Translations under genes and position numbers: made by a program
Part shown: in pieces, positions 26,062 to 34,454 of the stretch
How positions within the stretch are numbered: the stretch's first letter is position 1
How the letters are laid out: each line of letters starts with the position of its first letter
The notes under the pieces: model-generated
What the model was told of the DNA's origin: nothing
What the model saw: only the letters and a program-made list of their open reading frames with translations
Databases searched by the model: none
NCBI GenBank assembly: GCA_030652475.1
Contig: JAUSAO010000070.1
Location: 1 to 34,525 of the forward strand
DNA from: Gallionella sp.
GTDB lineage: Bacteria; Pseudomonadota; Gammaproteobacteria; Burkholderiales; Gallionellaceae
Direction of reading: 5' to 3'
Length of the DNA: 34,525 nt

Positions 26062-26075
26062 CGACTAACGACTAA
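26062..26075. repeat. Period-7 repeat between mutY and the AsmA-family gene
   Basis: CGACTAA occurs twice in succession (26062-26068 and 26069-26075), just past the AsmA-family gene's stop codon. On the minus strand the register continues weakly as GGTGGCT and GGTAGCG. The core AGTCGTTAGTCG is identical to that at 22744, in inverse orientation. Confidence 0.55.
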
Positions 26076-26078
26076 ATT

Positions 26079-28289
26079 TTATCTAAACAAACCCTTCAGG
26101 CTGTCTTTCAATTTATCTTGCATTTTAGTCTTGATTTCTTCTTTTTTAGCCTCAACCTTTTGTTTGGCGGCTTCGCTGACCATCGCGCCAAAATCCAGGG
26201 TATATTTCAGGTCACTAAACGGGCCGCTAACGCGTACCGGCACGGTGATTCCGCCGACGCTATCACGGCCACCCTGCCCTTCCAGCGTCTTGGCCAAAGT
26301 CGCTTTCGCAAGGTAATTCATACTGTTGCTGCCGATATTTATATCGCCATTGCCCGTCAGACGTAACAACGGCGACTTCAGCGACAAATCATCGTTGTGC
26401 GCCACGCCCTTGTTCACCTTGAAGTTTGCCTTAAGTTCACTGAAATCCGTTTTCTCATTCTGGTTGGCTGATTGCGTTTGCGCCTTGCCCAACATGCCTT
26501 GCGCATCGCGCAATTTCCTGGCGATATTGATGCCTTTGATCGCACCATCGGCCAGATTCAGTGACACATTGCCATCCATCGCCTTTTTCATCGCGCTGAC
26601 CGTACTGCCCTGCATGGTCAGATTCATTGCGACATTGCCACGGCCTTCCAGCGTATCAAAATCAGCCGCATCCCGGGTCAGCGCCGCCACATTGATGCCC
26701 GTTAATTTCTGATTGATGGCAATGACGGGCGTAGCCTGTGCATTGACACTCAGACTGCCGTTCATGCTGCCCTGATACAAATTGGCAGACAAGGGACTGA
26801 CATTCACCTGGCCGCTGCGCGCCTTCATATCCAGACGCACCTTGCTGGACTTGATATTCGCCACTTTAAGCTGCCCGATACGCAAGCTGCCATCCAGGTT
26901 GAGACTGCGCAAGGCCGATAAATCCAGTGCTTGTTCAGGCTCATTGGTTTTCGCCACGGTTTTCTTCGGCAAATACAGGTCAGCGTCAAATTGATCAACA
27001 TCCACGTCAAACTTGATTGCCGGATTGGCAAAGCCGTTCACTCCGAGCTTGGCCTTGATCTGGCTTTGCAATAAGCCGCCGGCCAGATTGACCTGCACGC
27101 TTTCCTTGAGCAAATCCGCCTGCATACTGCCCTTCATTTCGCTGCTGACCGACTTGTTCGGCAGCTTGTCACCCGTGGCATTCACCGCCACGCTAAGATT
27201 GCTCAACCTGAACTGCTGCGCCTTGAAATTTCCGGACACAGGCGAACTCAACACCACTTTGAAGGCCTGTTCTGCCTGCTTCACATCCAAATCTAACTTC
27301 AGTGCGCTGACTTTGAATGATTCTGCATTGCCCTCCAGATCGGGCAGGGAAAGTAGCGCAACCACTTTACCCAAGGCACCATCCAGCCTGGCATTCAGCG
27401 TCAGCTTGTCGCCGGAAAATTTGTCCTTGGTCATACTCAAGGCAGGCGCATCCAGCGTAACATCAAAGCTATCCTTGGTCTTCGTACCGGTTGCATTCAG
27501 CTTTAATTTATTTGCGCCATATTCCTGCGCAGCCAGATTTGCACTCGCGTCCCCGCTGGCTTTCAGCTTGAGATTGGCAATATCCAGCGCCGCCCCGCTG
27601 ACCTGCAAATCCATATCGGCCAGTTGATAGTACTGTGTGTCCAGATCAAAAGTCAGCGTGGTTTTGAGTTGTGTGATGATATCCAGTTTGGGCTGATTCC
27701 CCTGCACGCCAACCGACAGGTCTATTTTACCCGGCACGCCATTGGCAATACGCCCGGTCTTCAGGTTCAAATCCTTGATAGCGTATTGGCTACCCGTTCC
27801 TTCATCGCGATAAGTGAGATTTGTTTTTTCGATGACGACGGAAGCAATGTCGAATTTGACCGGCTGATTGCTATCCTTCGGCTTTTCGTCTTTGCCCAGC
27901 AGATCGTCGATATTGGTCGATCCGTCCTTGTACTTGATCAGCGTCGCCGTCAAACCGCTCACCAGCACCTCATTGACAACCACCTGTTTGCTCAGCAACG
28001 GCATCAACGCCAGCGAAACCCGCGCGGTTTCGATAGCCGCGAATGGCTGCTCACTCTTGAATTCTGACAGCGATACCTTGCCCAGATTCGCGCCCAGGCT
28101 GGGGAAGAAGGTTAATTTGATATCCCCATCAAGCTGCAGATTGCGTTGCTGGCTTTCCTTGACGGCCTGAATGATTTGGTCTTTGTAGTCGTTCGGATCA
28201 AAAGTCGCTGCAATATACGCCGCGCCCGCCACCGCAACGCCCAGCACTGCGCCGACACCCAACAGACCATATTTGACGATTTTATTCAT
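26079..28289 (-). CDS. AsmA-family protein
   Basis: A 736-residue protein anchored by one N-terminal segment (VKYGLLGVGAVLGVAVAGAAY). The AsmA N-terminal pattern follows (FDPNDYKDQIIQAVKESQQR, LQLDGDIKLTFFPSLG, then repeated strands) and the C-terminal part has the typical AsmA tail (ARKLRDAQGMLGK, DFSELKANFKVNKGVAHN, VPVRVSGPFSDLKYTLDF). AsmA-like proteins are long beta-rich grooves implicated in phospholipid transfer to the outer membrane. The start is set at the ATG of 28289 because the membrane segment begins there; a 22-residue longer frame is rejected. The last 40 residues are highly charged (KQKVEAKKEEIKTKMQDK). Confidence 0.9.
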   Translation of the reverse strand: MNKIVKYGLLGVGAVLGVAVAGAAYIAATFDPNDYKDQIIQAVKESQQRNLQLDGDIKLTFFPSLGANLGKVSLSEFKSEQPFAAIETARVSLALMPLLSKQVVVNEVLVSGLTATLIKYKDGSTNIDDLLGKDEKPKDSNQPVKFDIASVVIEKTNLTYRDEGTGSQYAIKDLNLKTGRIANGVPGKIDLSVGVQGNQPKLDIITQLKTTLTFDLDTQYYQLADMDLQVSGAALDIANLKLKASGDASANLAAQEYGANKLKLNATGTKTKDSFDVTLDAPALSMTKDKFSGDKLTLNARLDGALGKVVALLSLPDLEGNAESFKVSALKLDLDVKQAEQAFKVVLSSPVSGNFKAQQFRLSNLSVAVNATGDKLPNKSVSSEMKGSMQADLLKESVQVNLAGGLLQSQIKAKLGVNGFANPAIKFDVDVDQFDADLYLPKKTVAKTNEPEQALDLSALRSLNLDGSLRIGQLKVANIKSSKVRLDMKARSGQVNVSPLSANLYQGSMNGSLSVNAQATPVIAINQKLTGINVAALTRDAADFDTLEGRGNVAMNLTMQGSTVSAMKKAMDGNVSLNLADGAIKGINIARKLRDAQGMLGKAQTQSANQNEKTDFSELKANFKVNKGVAHNDDLSLKSPLLRLTGNGDINIGSNSMNYLAKATLAKTLEGQGGRDSVGGITVPVRVSGPFSDLKYTLDFGAMVSEAAKQKVEAKKEEIKTKMQDKLKDSLKGLFR

Positions 28290-28375
28290 GACGACACCCG
28301 TGAAGAAAAGCAGGTGTCGATTATAGCGGAGAGGCAGGCAAGTAGAACGGGCCACAGGCCTTTTTTACAACCAAA

Positions 28376-28398
28376 CGGCGCCAGAAAAACTGGCGCCG
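28376..28398. terminator. Perfect hairpin upstream of the AsmA-family gene
   Basis: CGGCGCCAG (28376-28384) and CTGGCGCCG (28390-28398) form a perfect 9-bp GC-rich stem with an A5/T5 loop. On the minus strand TTTGGTTG follows. No gene ends here on either strand, so it is either a relic terminator, a leader element of the AsmA-family gene, or a barrier to read-through. Confidence 0.45.
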
Positions 28399-28516
28399 CT
28401 TGTCTTGAAATCCGTTGCCGTAATAGCCAAATACGAATGCCAGGCCGTCAAATTAGCTGATCAAACTCTGCGTTAAAAAAGGATAGTTCGGTAAAAGTGG
28501 CGGTAAAATATTGAGC

Positions 28517-28915
28517 ATGAACAAAATAAATTCAGCAACAATCGAAGAAATTGCAAATTTTCTTTCAGGGGCAAAACCACATCCGATCATTGTTGCCGGA
28601 CTACCAGATGACATATGCTCTGTTCTCTGTGCAAATACCAACAATATCCTTTTATCCCGGTACACGGCTGACAAGCAAAAGAAGCATCCAGAAATAACAT
28701 ATGAGAGTTTCCGGTGGCTACAGGAATTGCTCGATAGCGGGCAGAGGATTTACGATAAAAAGCACCATGCAACCGTGATCCAGCATAGGGAACAACCCTA
28801 TGTTGCCGTGCTGAAAGCAACTAAAAACGGCGAAGAGGTATATCTGCAATCGTTCCGCAGAAGCGACGCTAAGAATATTGCATCGCTGCAAAAAAGAAGT
28901 GCGGGCGGCGACTAG
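28517..28915 (+). CDS. Orphan gene resembling phage PBECR-type nuclease domains
   Basis: A 132-residue protein without signal peptide or membrane segment. Its second half (ESFRWLQELLDSGQRIYD, then YVAVLKATKNGEEVYLQSFRR) resembles the strand pattern of the phage-Barnase-EndoU-ColicinE5/D-RelE-like nuclease domains that occur at the ends of phage head proteins; the AVLK-T-x-G-x-E-x-YLQSF segment is the basis. The first half is helical and unrecognised. Start is set at the ATG of 28517 rather than a TTG six bases earlier; no good ribosome binding site is seen. It stands alone on the plus strand with no antitoxin-like or phage gene beside it. The assignment is tentative; it could be an inactive relic. 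Confidence 0.6.
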   Translation: MNKINSATIEEIANFLSGAKPHPIIVAGLPDDICSVLCANTNNILLSRYTADKQKKHPEITYESFRWLQELLDSGQRIYDKKHHATVIQHREQPYVAVLKATKNGEEVYLQSFRRSDAKNIASLQKRSAGGD

Positions 28916-29054
28916 GATGGACGGGTATTCCCATCACGGCCCCGAAGGGTATCCGGCAACCCGGTTGTGCTCTAGCCGTCGTCTGCATCGGCATTCTGGC
29001 AGAATGTACAGAAAAGTCAAACTGCATGACAATTTTAAAATAAGCGGTTGGTAT

Positions 29055-29882
29055 TCAGCCGACTGCTGCCTTCGTACCGCACCCGCCACAAAACACGTTG
29101 CCGAGGCGGATGGCCTGTCCGCAGGTAGCACAGGATTTATGATCAACATGAACATTACCCCCATCAGCACTGTCGGTCTTGGTGATTTGCGCAATTTTTT
29201 CCTGTGCAGCACCGGCAATCAGCCTGCCACCTTCAATCGCTTTACTGCCTGCCTCCAGAACCTTGCTGCCCGCCATACCGATTAGCGCATTGAGCCGCGC
29301 GCCATCATCATCGCTGGAAAAACTCTTGATCGTTCCCATGTCGATAACCTGATTCGCGCCTTCAAATTCGAGGTATGGCGCGACTTTAAAGCCGAGCGTG
29401 GCCGCATAAAATACGGTAGGGATAGAACTGCGTTTGACGTTGTATTCCTTGACCGCTCCGTTATAACGCTGCCGCGCACATTCCAATTGCGCCTCACACG
29501 CCTGCATACTGTCAATCAGCCGCTTATATTGTTCATTGGTTTTTAACTCCGGAAATTTCTGCGCAATCCCGCTGGCAGCTGACAACACCATATTCGATTG
29601 CTGATAAACCTGTGCTGCCTTCCCCGCCTGTGACATGTCATCTGAAACTTTCAACATTACGAACTTCTCGGACTCCTGATAACCCTTGACCACCTCGATC
29701 AACTGGTTAATCAATGAAGCCTGCTTGTTACTCACCACGCCGATATTCGACATCGCCTCGCGAAATGACTCCGAAAGCGTTCTCAAGCCGTTGTATCCCA
29801 TAAACGCAATCACAGCGATGACTACGCCGAGAAACAGCACAAACTCGATCAACCCGCCAATGAAACTGAAAAATCCACTCAT
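29055..29882 (-). CDS. LemA-like membrane protein with C-terminal zinc ribbon
   Basis: A 275-residue protein with an N-terminal membrane segment (residues about 9-29, LIEFVLFLGVVIAVIAFMGY), then a long helical region with LemA-like features: YNGLRTLSES, SLINQLIEVVKGYQESEK, FPELKTNEQYKRLIDSM, CARQRYNGAVKEYN. LemA proteins have a short outside N-terminus and a coiled helical body of unknown biochemical role. Unlike plain LemA (about 190 residues), this one ends with a Cys4 zinc ribbon CATCGQAIRLGNVFCGGCG. AGGAAG lies six bases before the ATG. It is the last gene of the five-gene array; two upstream members carry the same type of ribbon. Confidence 0.85.
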   Translation of the reverse strand: MSGFFSFIGGLIEFVLFLGVVIAVIAFMGYNGLRTLSESFREAMSNIGVVSNKQASLINQLIEVVKGYQESEKFVMLKVSDDMSQAGKAAQVYQQSNMVLSAASGIAQKFPELKTNEQYKRLIDSMQACEAQLECARQRYNGAVKEYNVKRSSIPTVFYAATLGFKVAPYLEFEGANQVIDMGTIKSFSSDDDGARLNALIGMAGSKVLEAGSKAIEGGRLIAGAAQEKIAQITKTDSADGGNVHVDHKSCATCGQAIRLGNVFCGGCGTKAAVG

Positions 29883-29912
29883 TTATTTCTTCCTATTGTT
29901 TATCAAGGCGCA

Positions 29913-31166
29913 TTAGTGCACCAATATTTTCCCGAGGCCATTCAGCAAGCCACCGATTGCATTGAGGGGATTGTCAAGCTGTGCTTGCTTATTGCCGGAG
30001 AAATTTCCTGCTTGTCCGGAATTCTTCCACGTACCATACATCGCACCGGTTGTTGGGTTGATCGATCCCTGAAAAGTCGCGCCAGAGCTGATATTTCCCA
30101 ACGTCACCCCAAGCAAGCCATCTTCGCCAATTTTTCCGCTACCCGTAAAGGCTTGATTACTGCGTAGTGATTTACCGCTTAGAGTGATATTACCCTCTTG
30201 AGAAATGGCAACTTGAAAAGCCCCTTGGTCATCTCCGTTATAATTGCCATTATAATTGCCTGCATAGGCACTTAAGGCTGGCGCTACATTGCCAACCGCC
30301 GCCGTGGCAGCTCCAGCAGATCTGGCAGATTGAGCAGTAACTATTACATCCGCATTTGACAGTGGGTTAATAGCAAACTGGCTCGGATTGCGGAGCATGG
30401 CAACGACTTGATTGCAACTGCTCCCAGATTGACTTTTAGCAGCAGCATCTTCCGCCAGACTGAGAGCAGTCTCGCCCATTTTGTTTTTCAAATTTGGATT
30501 AGCTTTCAGAAATAAAAATAATTTCACTGAATCAATTCCACACCCACCTGCTGCCACCATCAATGCGGTTCGCCCATCAACGCTCTGGTAGTTAACATCA
30601 GTTCCATTGTCCACTAAAAAGCGCATGAGCCGCAAAGAAGCATTCGCAGAATGCTGGTTGTATCCATGTGCTACCAGAGCGAACAATGCATTCTGACCAT
30701 CCGAGTTAGTAAGTTTTACATCAGCTCCGTTATCCACTAGATACGTTATAGTTTCCACCAGATGCTCTGGCTTTCCTGCAAAGTAAGCCCACTCTCTGCT
30801 TGAAATTGCAAACATCAAAGGAGATAACACCCCCTGCGTAAACAGGTTGACATTAGCCCCATGCTGTACAAGATACTTCACCAAATCAATATTTATCGCA
30901 AATCCGCCACCACCAGCCAACGCCACAGCCAAAGGTGGGCGGCCCATACTCTCACAGTTTCCGCAATTAATATCTGCACCACGCGCGAGATACGTACCCA
31001 TCATTTCGAAGTTTGCATTCGAGGCAGCTTTGAAGAACATCTCCGTCGCCTTGGATGGAGGAGCCATCGGCTTCTCAATAGCGTTATATTTTGCGGCAAA
31101 CGCACTGCTTGATGCGAAACTGAGAAGAATGCCGCCCGTTACAACAAGACTCTTAAAAACACTCAC
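29913..31166 (-). CDS. Exported ankyrin-repeat protein
   Basis: A 417-residue protein with a signal peptide (residues 1-24, ending SSAFAA) followed by ankyrin repeats spanning about residues 40-260: MGTYLARGADINCGN, LVKYLVQHGANVNLF, TITYLVDNGADVKLTNSDGQNALF, FLVDNGTDVNYQSVDGRTALMVAA, FLKANPNLKNKMGETALSLA. The C-terminal 110 residues are Gly-, Asn- and Ser-rich and beta-like (NITLSGKSLRSNQAFTGSG, GAMYGTWKNSGQAGNFSG). The start is GTG at 31166, with AGGAGG five bases before. A 12-base tandem (30238-30260) encodes the NYNG repeats at the domain joint. It is exported and probably periplasmic or surface-bound; its partner is unknown, with LemA-ribbon 30 bases downstream. Confidence 0.88.
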   Translation of the reverse strand: MSVFKSLVVTGGILLSFASSSAFAAKYNAIEKPMAPPSKATEMFFKAASNANFEMMGTYLARGADINCGNCESMGRPPLAVALAGGGGFAINIDLVKYLVQHGANVNLFTQGVLSPLMFAISSREWAYFAGKPEHLVETITYLVDNGADVKLTNSDGQNALFALVAHGYNQHSANASLRLMRFLVDNGTDVNYQSVDGRTALMVAAGGCGIDSVKLFLFLKANPNLKNKMGETALSLAEDAAAKSQSGSSCNQVVAMLRNPSQFAINPLSNADVIVTAQSARSAGAATAAVGNVAPALSAYAGNYNGNYNGDDQGAFQVAISQEGNITLSGKSLRSNQAFTGSGKIGEDGLLGVTLGNISSGATFQGSINPTTGAMYGTWKNSGQAGNFSGNKQAQLDNPLNAIGGLLNGLGKILVH

Positions 31167-31238
31167 TATTGCCTCCTAAAATTAAACTGTGCTTCTTACG
31201 GCATCCCTGCGCTGATATCAACTTACTCGTTGTGCCAA

Positions 31239-31580
31239 TTATCCACGCGCAATCATCGCATCATTTAGAGCTCCAACTACTCTCTCGGCGAAAGCTCCGT
31301 CTTTCGTGAAATATGCGTTCACCGCTCCAGATGCGGTGGAAAGGCCAACTGCCCATGGTGGCAGCTGCTTCCGCAACATGATGATGCCAATGATGGTTGG
31401 AATAAATATGAAAAATATTCCGGTAACAATGAGAATCCAAGCAAAGACTTTCAGCTGAGGCACTTTGATGAGTCGGACTGAGGTGATGCCGGACATGGCG
31501 TAGGTCTGCCCTCCTGCAATAAATCGTGCATTGGTGACTTTTAATCCTTGCTCGTCGAGGAGGATTTGTTCTTCTTTCAT
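31239..31580 (-). CDS. DUF6232-like membrane protein
   Basis: A 113-residue protein that I recognise as DUF6232-like from EEQILLDEQGLKVTNARFIAGGQTYAMSGITSV. This N-terminal beta part is followed by two hydrophobic stretches (VFAWILIVTGIFFIFIPTIIG and a shorter one) and a small C-terminal domain (SGAVNAYFTKDGAFAERVV). The fold is likely PH-like at the membrane face. The start at 31580 has GGAG five bases upstream; a 32-residue longer frame lacks similarity and is rejected. It lies 72 bases before the ankyrin gene and 142 after the zinc-ribbon protein. Confidence 0.8.
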   Translation of the reverse strand: MKEEQILLDEQGLKVTNARFIAGGQTYAMSGITSVRLIKVPQLKVFAWILIVTGIFFIFIPTIIGIIMLRKQLPPWAVGLSTASGAVNAYFTKDGAFAERVVGALNDAMIARG

Positions 31581-31722
31581 AGTTTCTCCATTTGTGTGGC
31601 TGTCAATCAGCGCCCAATACTTTCCATTAGTCAGCGGCCAATGCGTTCCCGCACCCGCGACAGAACTTTGCGGCATCCTTATTTTCGACCTGACACGTTA
31701 GTACATTTCACGGCACATCTCA

Positions 31723-32808
31723 CTAGTTGTTGCTGCGAATAAATTGATAGACGCGCCCCGCCTCCACCATAGTCATATGATCCTTATCTGCAACGGTGCA
31801 GAGAGATACCCCTTGCGTATCCGTGTTTGTCAGATGTACCTGATTGCCCTTAACTTCATAATTGATGCTGGCTCTGCCCACGCGGGCAATTACCTCGCCG
31901 GATGTAAACTCAACAATCTCCCCGGAAATAGAATTTCTCCACTTACCGATCAGCGGGTTGCCGCCCAGTCCCGAGAACAGATTGGTCAAACCAGCCAGGA
32001 AACCCGTTGAAGTCGAGTCGCGTTGAACCGGCTGCGCCTGGCGCGCGGCAACGATGATAGACAGGCTATCCGCTGGGATGGCGGAAACTGTCCACTCCTT
32101 GTCGGCACGCTCCACCACCAGCTTGCCCGTCATTGTCTCCAGACCGAATACGTCAGCCGCAAGGGTTTTGATTTCAGGGCGCTTGGTCCACTCATCGGCA
32201 TTCAGGAAGTGGTAGGTGTATTCGGCAGTCGCGTAACTCTTGTTTTGGACTTGCTGCACTTCGCCGTAAGTCACCTTATCCAGCACGACGCCCTGCGCAA
32301 AACACAGTTTGCCGTTTTTAATCGCCAGTTTCCCCTTGTCGGTAGGCTTGTATTGAAATAACTCCTGGGAAAACCATCCCCCGGTTGTGACGATCTGCGG
32401 AGCGCTGTAAAGGCCCGCATTCGCCAGAATTCCGAACCATTGCTGGCTGGTCTGATCGTTGGCGTTGATATTGGCAGCATTGTGATCGTACTGAAAATTT
32501 CCCAGGCAAACCGTCCGGCTCTTGAATCCATTATCCGCATTCAACAACGCTGAAAGACTTGCCTCCGAAGGCTTGCCGGGCGCACCGGTCAGAAACCATG
32601 CTCCCGCTCCGAGCAAAACCAAGCCAATGAGGCCGCCACCGATACCAAGCAGCAGCTTTTTACCTGAGGCGGACGGTTTGTTGGCGATTTCAACTGGCTT
32701 GGTAGCTGGTTCGACTTTTGCGACAGCCAGGACAGGCGCGCCGCATGACTCGCAAAATAACGTGCCTTCTTCGAGTCCGGCACCACACTTCTTGCAAAAT
32801 TTTGACAT
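31723..32808 (-). CDS. Membrane protein with N-terminal zinc ribbon
   Basis: A 361-residue protein with an N-terminal double CxxC ribbon (FCKKCGAGLEEGTLFCESCG), a linker, one membrane segment (residues about 50-72, LLLGIGGGLIGLVLLGAGAWF) and a large outer part of about 290 residues. This topology puts the ribbon in the cytoplasm. The outer part has a central domain (ADNGFKSRTVCLGNFQYDHN, YTYHFLNADEW) and an end domain (NPLIGKWRNSISGEIVEF, then INYEVKGNQVHLTNTDT) with lipocalin-like G-x-W. No enzymatic motif is seen. It follows the multi-pass gene by 15 bases and is thus likely in the same transcript. Confidence 0.85.
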   Translation of the reverse strand: MSKFCKKCGAGLEEGTLFCESCGAPVLAVAKVEPATKPVEIANKPSASGKKLLLGIGGGLIGLVLLGAGAWFLTGAPGKPSEASLSALLNADNGFKSRTVCLGNFQYDHNAANINANDQTSQQWFGILANAGLYSAPQIVTTGGWFSQELFQYKPTDKGKLAIKNGKLCFAQGVVLDKVTYGEVQQVQNKSYATAEYTYHFLNADEWTKRPEIKTLAADVFGLETMTGKLVVERADKEWTVSAIPADSLSIIVAARQAQPVQRDSTSTGFLAGLTNLFSGLGGNPLIGKWRNSISGEIVEFTSGEVIARVGRASINYEVKGNQVHLTNTDTQGVSLCTVADKDHMTMVEAGRVYQFIRSNN

Positions 32809-32823
32809 GGTTAGACTCAGCAG

Positions 32824-33945
32824 CTATTTAAGTTTGTTGCCGCAATTTCCGCAGAACACTTCGTCGTCGGAAACCGGTTGGCCGCACTTGGCGCAGGCGG
32901 GTGCTGACTGGCCGGCCGGTTGTTTAATCGCAACGGATTGCTGCGCCAATTGGCTGCGTGTTTCAGCCGCTTTTTTCTTCAAGTCGTCCATCTTGCTGCG
33001 CATGTTCTCTTCAAACTGTCCGGTATCCTGATCGCGCATAAAGTTCAGATAGATGATGCAATTACCCATGACTAGCGTCAGCAACGGCGTTGCCGCCGCG
33101 AGCATCAAAACAATTGCGCCGCCGAATCCGCCCGCCAGCAGGTATCCGCTGCCTTCGCCGCCCATACCACCCATTCCGCCCATCATCATTCCGCCCAGCA
33201 TGCCGCCAAGTTCAGAGATTCCGCCGGAAGGCAAAATCATCGCCGAGAGTCCAGCCACCGGGAAGAATCCGTATGCCAGCATTCCGAATGAAACCAGCGC
33301 GGTTAGCCCGACGATCAGCATCAGTAAAATCTGGTAAATAATGGCCGGAAGCAGGCTGGTGCGGACAAGTGCAAACAGTTTTGCGATAACCTGCATCACG
33401 CCATTCCCGTCCAGAATCGCCGGCAACGAGAGCGGCAAAATCAAATTCACATAGGCAAAAAACAAGGCGCCCATCACCACGACGCTGACCGGAAAAACGA
33501 ACGCATAAAGCACAGGGCCTATGCCCGGAATCTTGCAGACGAATAGCAGTATTGCCAGCACAATGACGACGGCGACCACCACCAGTCCGAGCAACAGTAG
33601 CAATCCGATCATGCCGGGCAAGACAACGAGACCGGCAAACAAGGCCGAGCCGACAGAGCGTATTTCATTGCCCTTGGCCTGATCCATCAGCAGGATGCCA
33701 GTTGCCAGGAAGCCGACGCAATAAATCACAGAGCCCAACAGGCCGCCCATACCGCCAATGACGGTTGCCATGCCGAGATTGCCGTTCATGGCCAGCTTGG
33801 ACGCTATAAATGCAAACATAACAAAAACCATCAGGCCGACAAATCCACCCAATGCAATCGTGATGTAGGCGCGGTAATTTTTGATCGCTTCGAGTGACTC
33901 AAGCAAACTCGCGGAACTTTTCAAATGCTGTGCAACTTTACTCAT
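32824..33945 (-). CDS. Multi-pass membrane protein with C-terminal zinc ribbon
   Basis: A 373-residue protein with about seven or eight hydrophobic segments across residues 25-300, among them YITIALGGFVGLMVFVMFA, GLVVLPGMIGLLLLLGL and IIYQILLMLIVGLTALVS. A Gly/Met-rich loop (residues about 245-265) separates the last two. The C-terminus has a charged helical linker and a double CxxC ribbon (CAKCGQPVSDDEVFCGNCG), probably cytoplasmic. No transporter motif is recognised. AGGAGA lies five bases before the ATG at 33945, making this the first gene of the five-gene array. Confidence 0.85.
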   Translation of the reverse strand: MSKVAQHLKSSASLLESLEAIKNYRAYITIALGGFVGLMVFVMFAFIASKLAMNGNLGMATVIGGMGGLLGSVIYCVGFLATGILLMDQAKGNEIRSVGSALFAGLVVLPGMIGLLLLLGLVVVAVVIVLAILLFVCKIPGIGPVLYAFVFPVSVVVMGALFFAYVNLILPLSLPAILDGNGVMQVIAKLFALVRTSLLPAIIYQILLMLIVGLTALVSFGMLAYGFFPVAGLSAMILPSGGISELGGMLGGMMMGGMGGMGGEGSGYLLAGGFGGAIVLMLAAATPLLTLVMGNCIIYLNFMRDQDTGQFEENMRSKMDDLKKKAAETRSQLAQQSVAIKQPAGQSAPACAKCGQPVSDDEVFCGNCGNKLK

Positions 33946-34039
33946 AAATCTCTCCTGAAATGTACTGCCAAAAACCTAGGCTATGTCACAACTGACTACT
34001 GGCTTGGGTAGGTAACTTTCTCATTCTCGTTAGTTTCTG

Positions 34040-34300
34040 TTACACCACCACACCAACTGGTGCGACAGTGATAGTTGGAATTGCGCCTTTTTTCAGGCTG
34101 ACAAATTTAATCTGTGTTGTGGGGGTTTTTTGCGCGCCAACTTTCATGCCACGCTCAGAACTGGGAAGCGCTGAGGCGATTCCCTGATTTAGCTCAGCTT
34201 CCACGAATTTCCTGTCCTTTGGATCAACCGCCACGACAAGAATCGTATCCGTCGTCCGCGATGAAGCAAATCCGCCTATCTTACCTAGCGTAGTTTGCAC
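34040..34300 (-). CDS. Hypothetical small protein, possibly a truncated remnant
   Basis: From the GTG at 34300 the frame gives 86 residues (TTDTILVVAVDPKDRKFVEA, then IKFVSLKKGAIPTITVAPVG), with no signal peptide or known domain. The GTG has no ribosome binding site. The same frame is open upstream to the window edge (PAEKVAAFKSLTVPIPEGSL looks coding-like to about 34380) but has no ATG, and further upstream it runs antisense to the promoter and start of the next gene. The best reading is the 3' end of a gene whose start has been lost. Confidence 0.35.
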   Translation of the reverse strand: MQTTLGKIGGFASSRTTDTILVVAVDPKDRKFVEAELNQGIASALPSSERGMKVGAQKTPTTQIKFVSLKKGAIPTITVAPVGVVV

Positions 34301-34393
34301 AGCGGTACTGCGGTCGTGCAGACTCCCCTCAGGAATCGGTACTGTCAGGCTTTTGAAGGCAGCAACTTTTTCTGCTGGTTTGTCCTTAGGGAT

Positions 34394-34422
34394 TTGGAAA
34401 ATACTAAAATACCACTTATAAT
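34394..34422 (+). promoter_or_regulatory. Sigma-70 promoter of the last gene
   Basis: TTGGAA (34394-34399), a 17-base spacer and a perfect TATAAT (34417-34422). The gene starts 33 bases after the second box, giving a leader of about 26 bases. Confidence 0.7.
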
Positions 34423-34454
34423 ATTTGCATACTGCAAAAACGGAGGTGCTGCGT

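Noticed and set aside
28992..29006. Small hairpin CATTCT GGC AGAATG after the LemA-like gene
   Set aside because: The stem is only six pairs and no T tract follows on the minus strand, so I do not call it a terminator.
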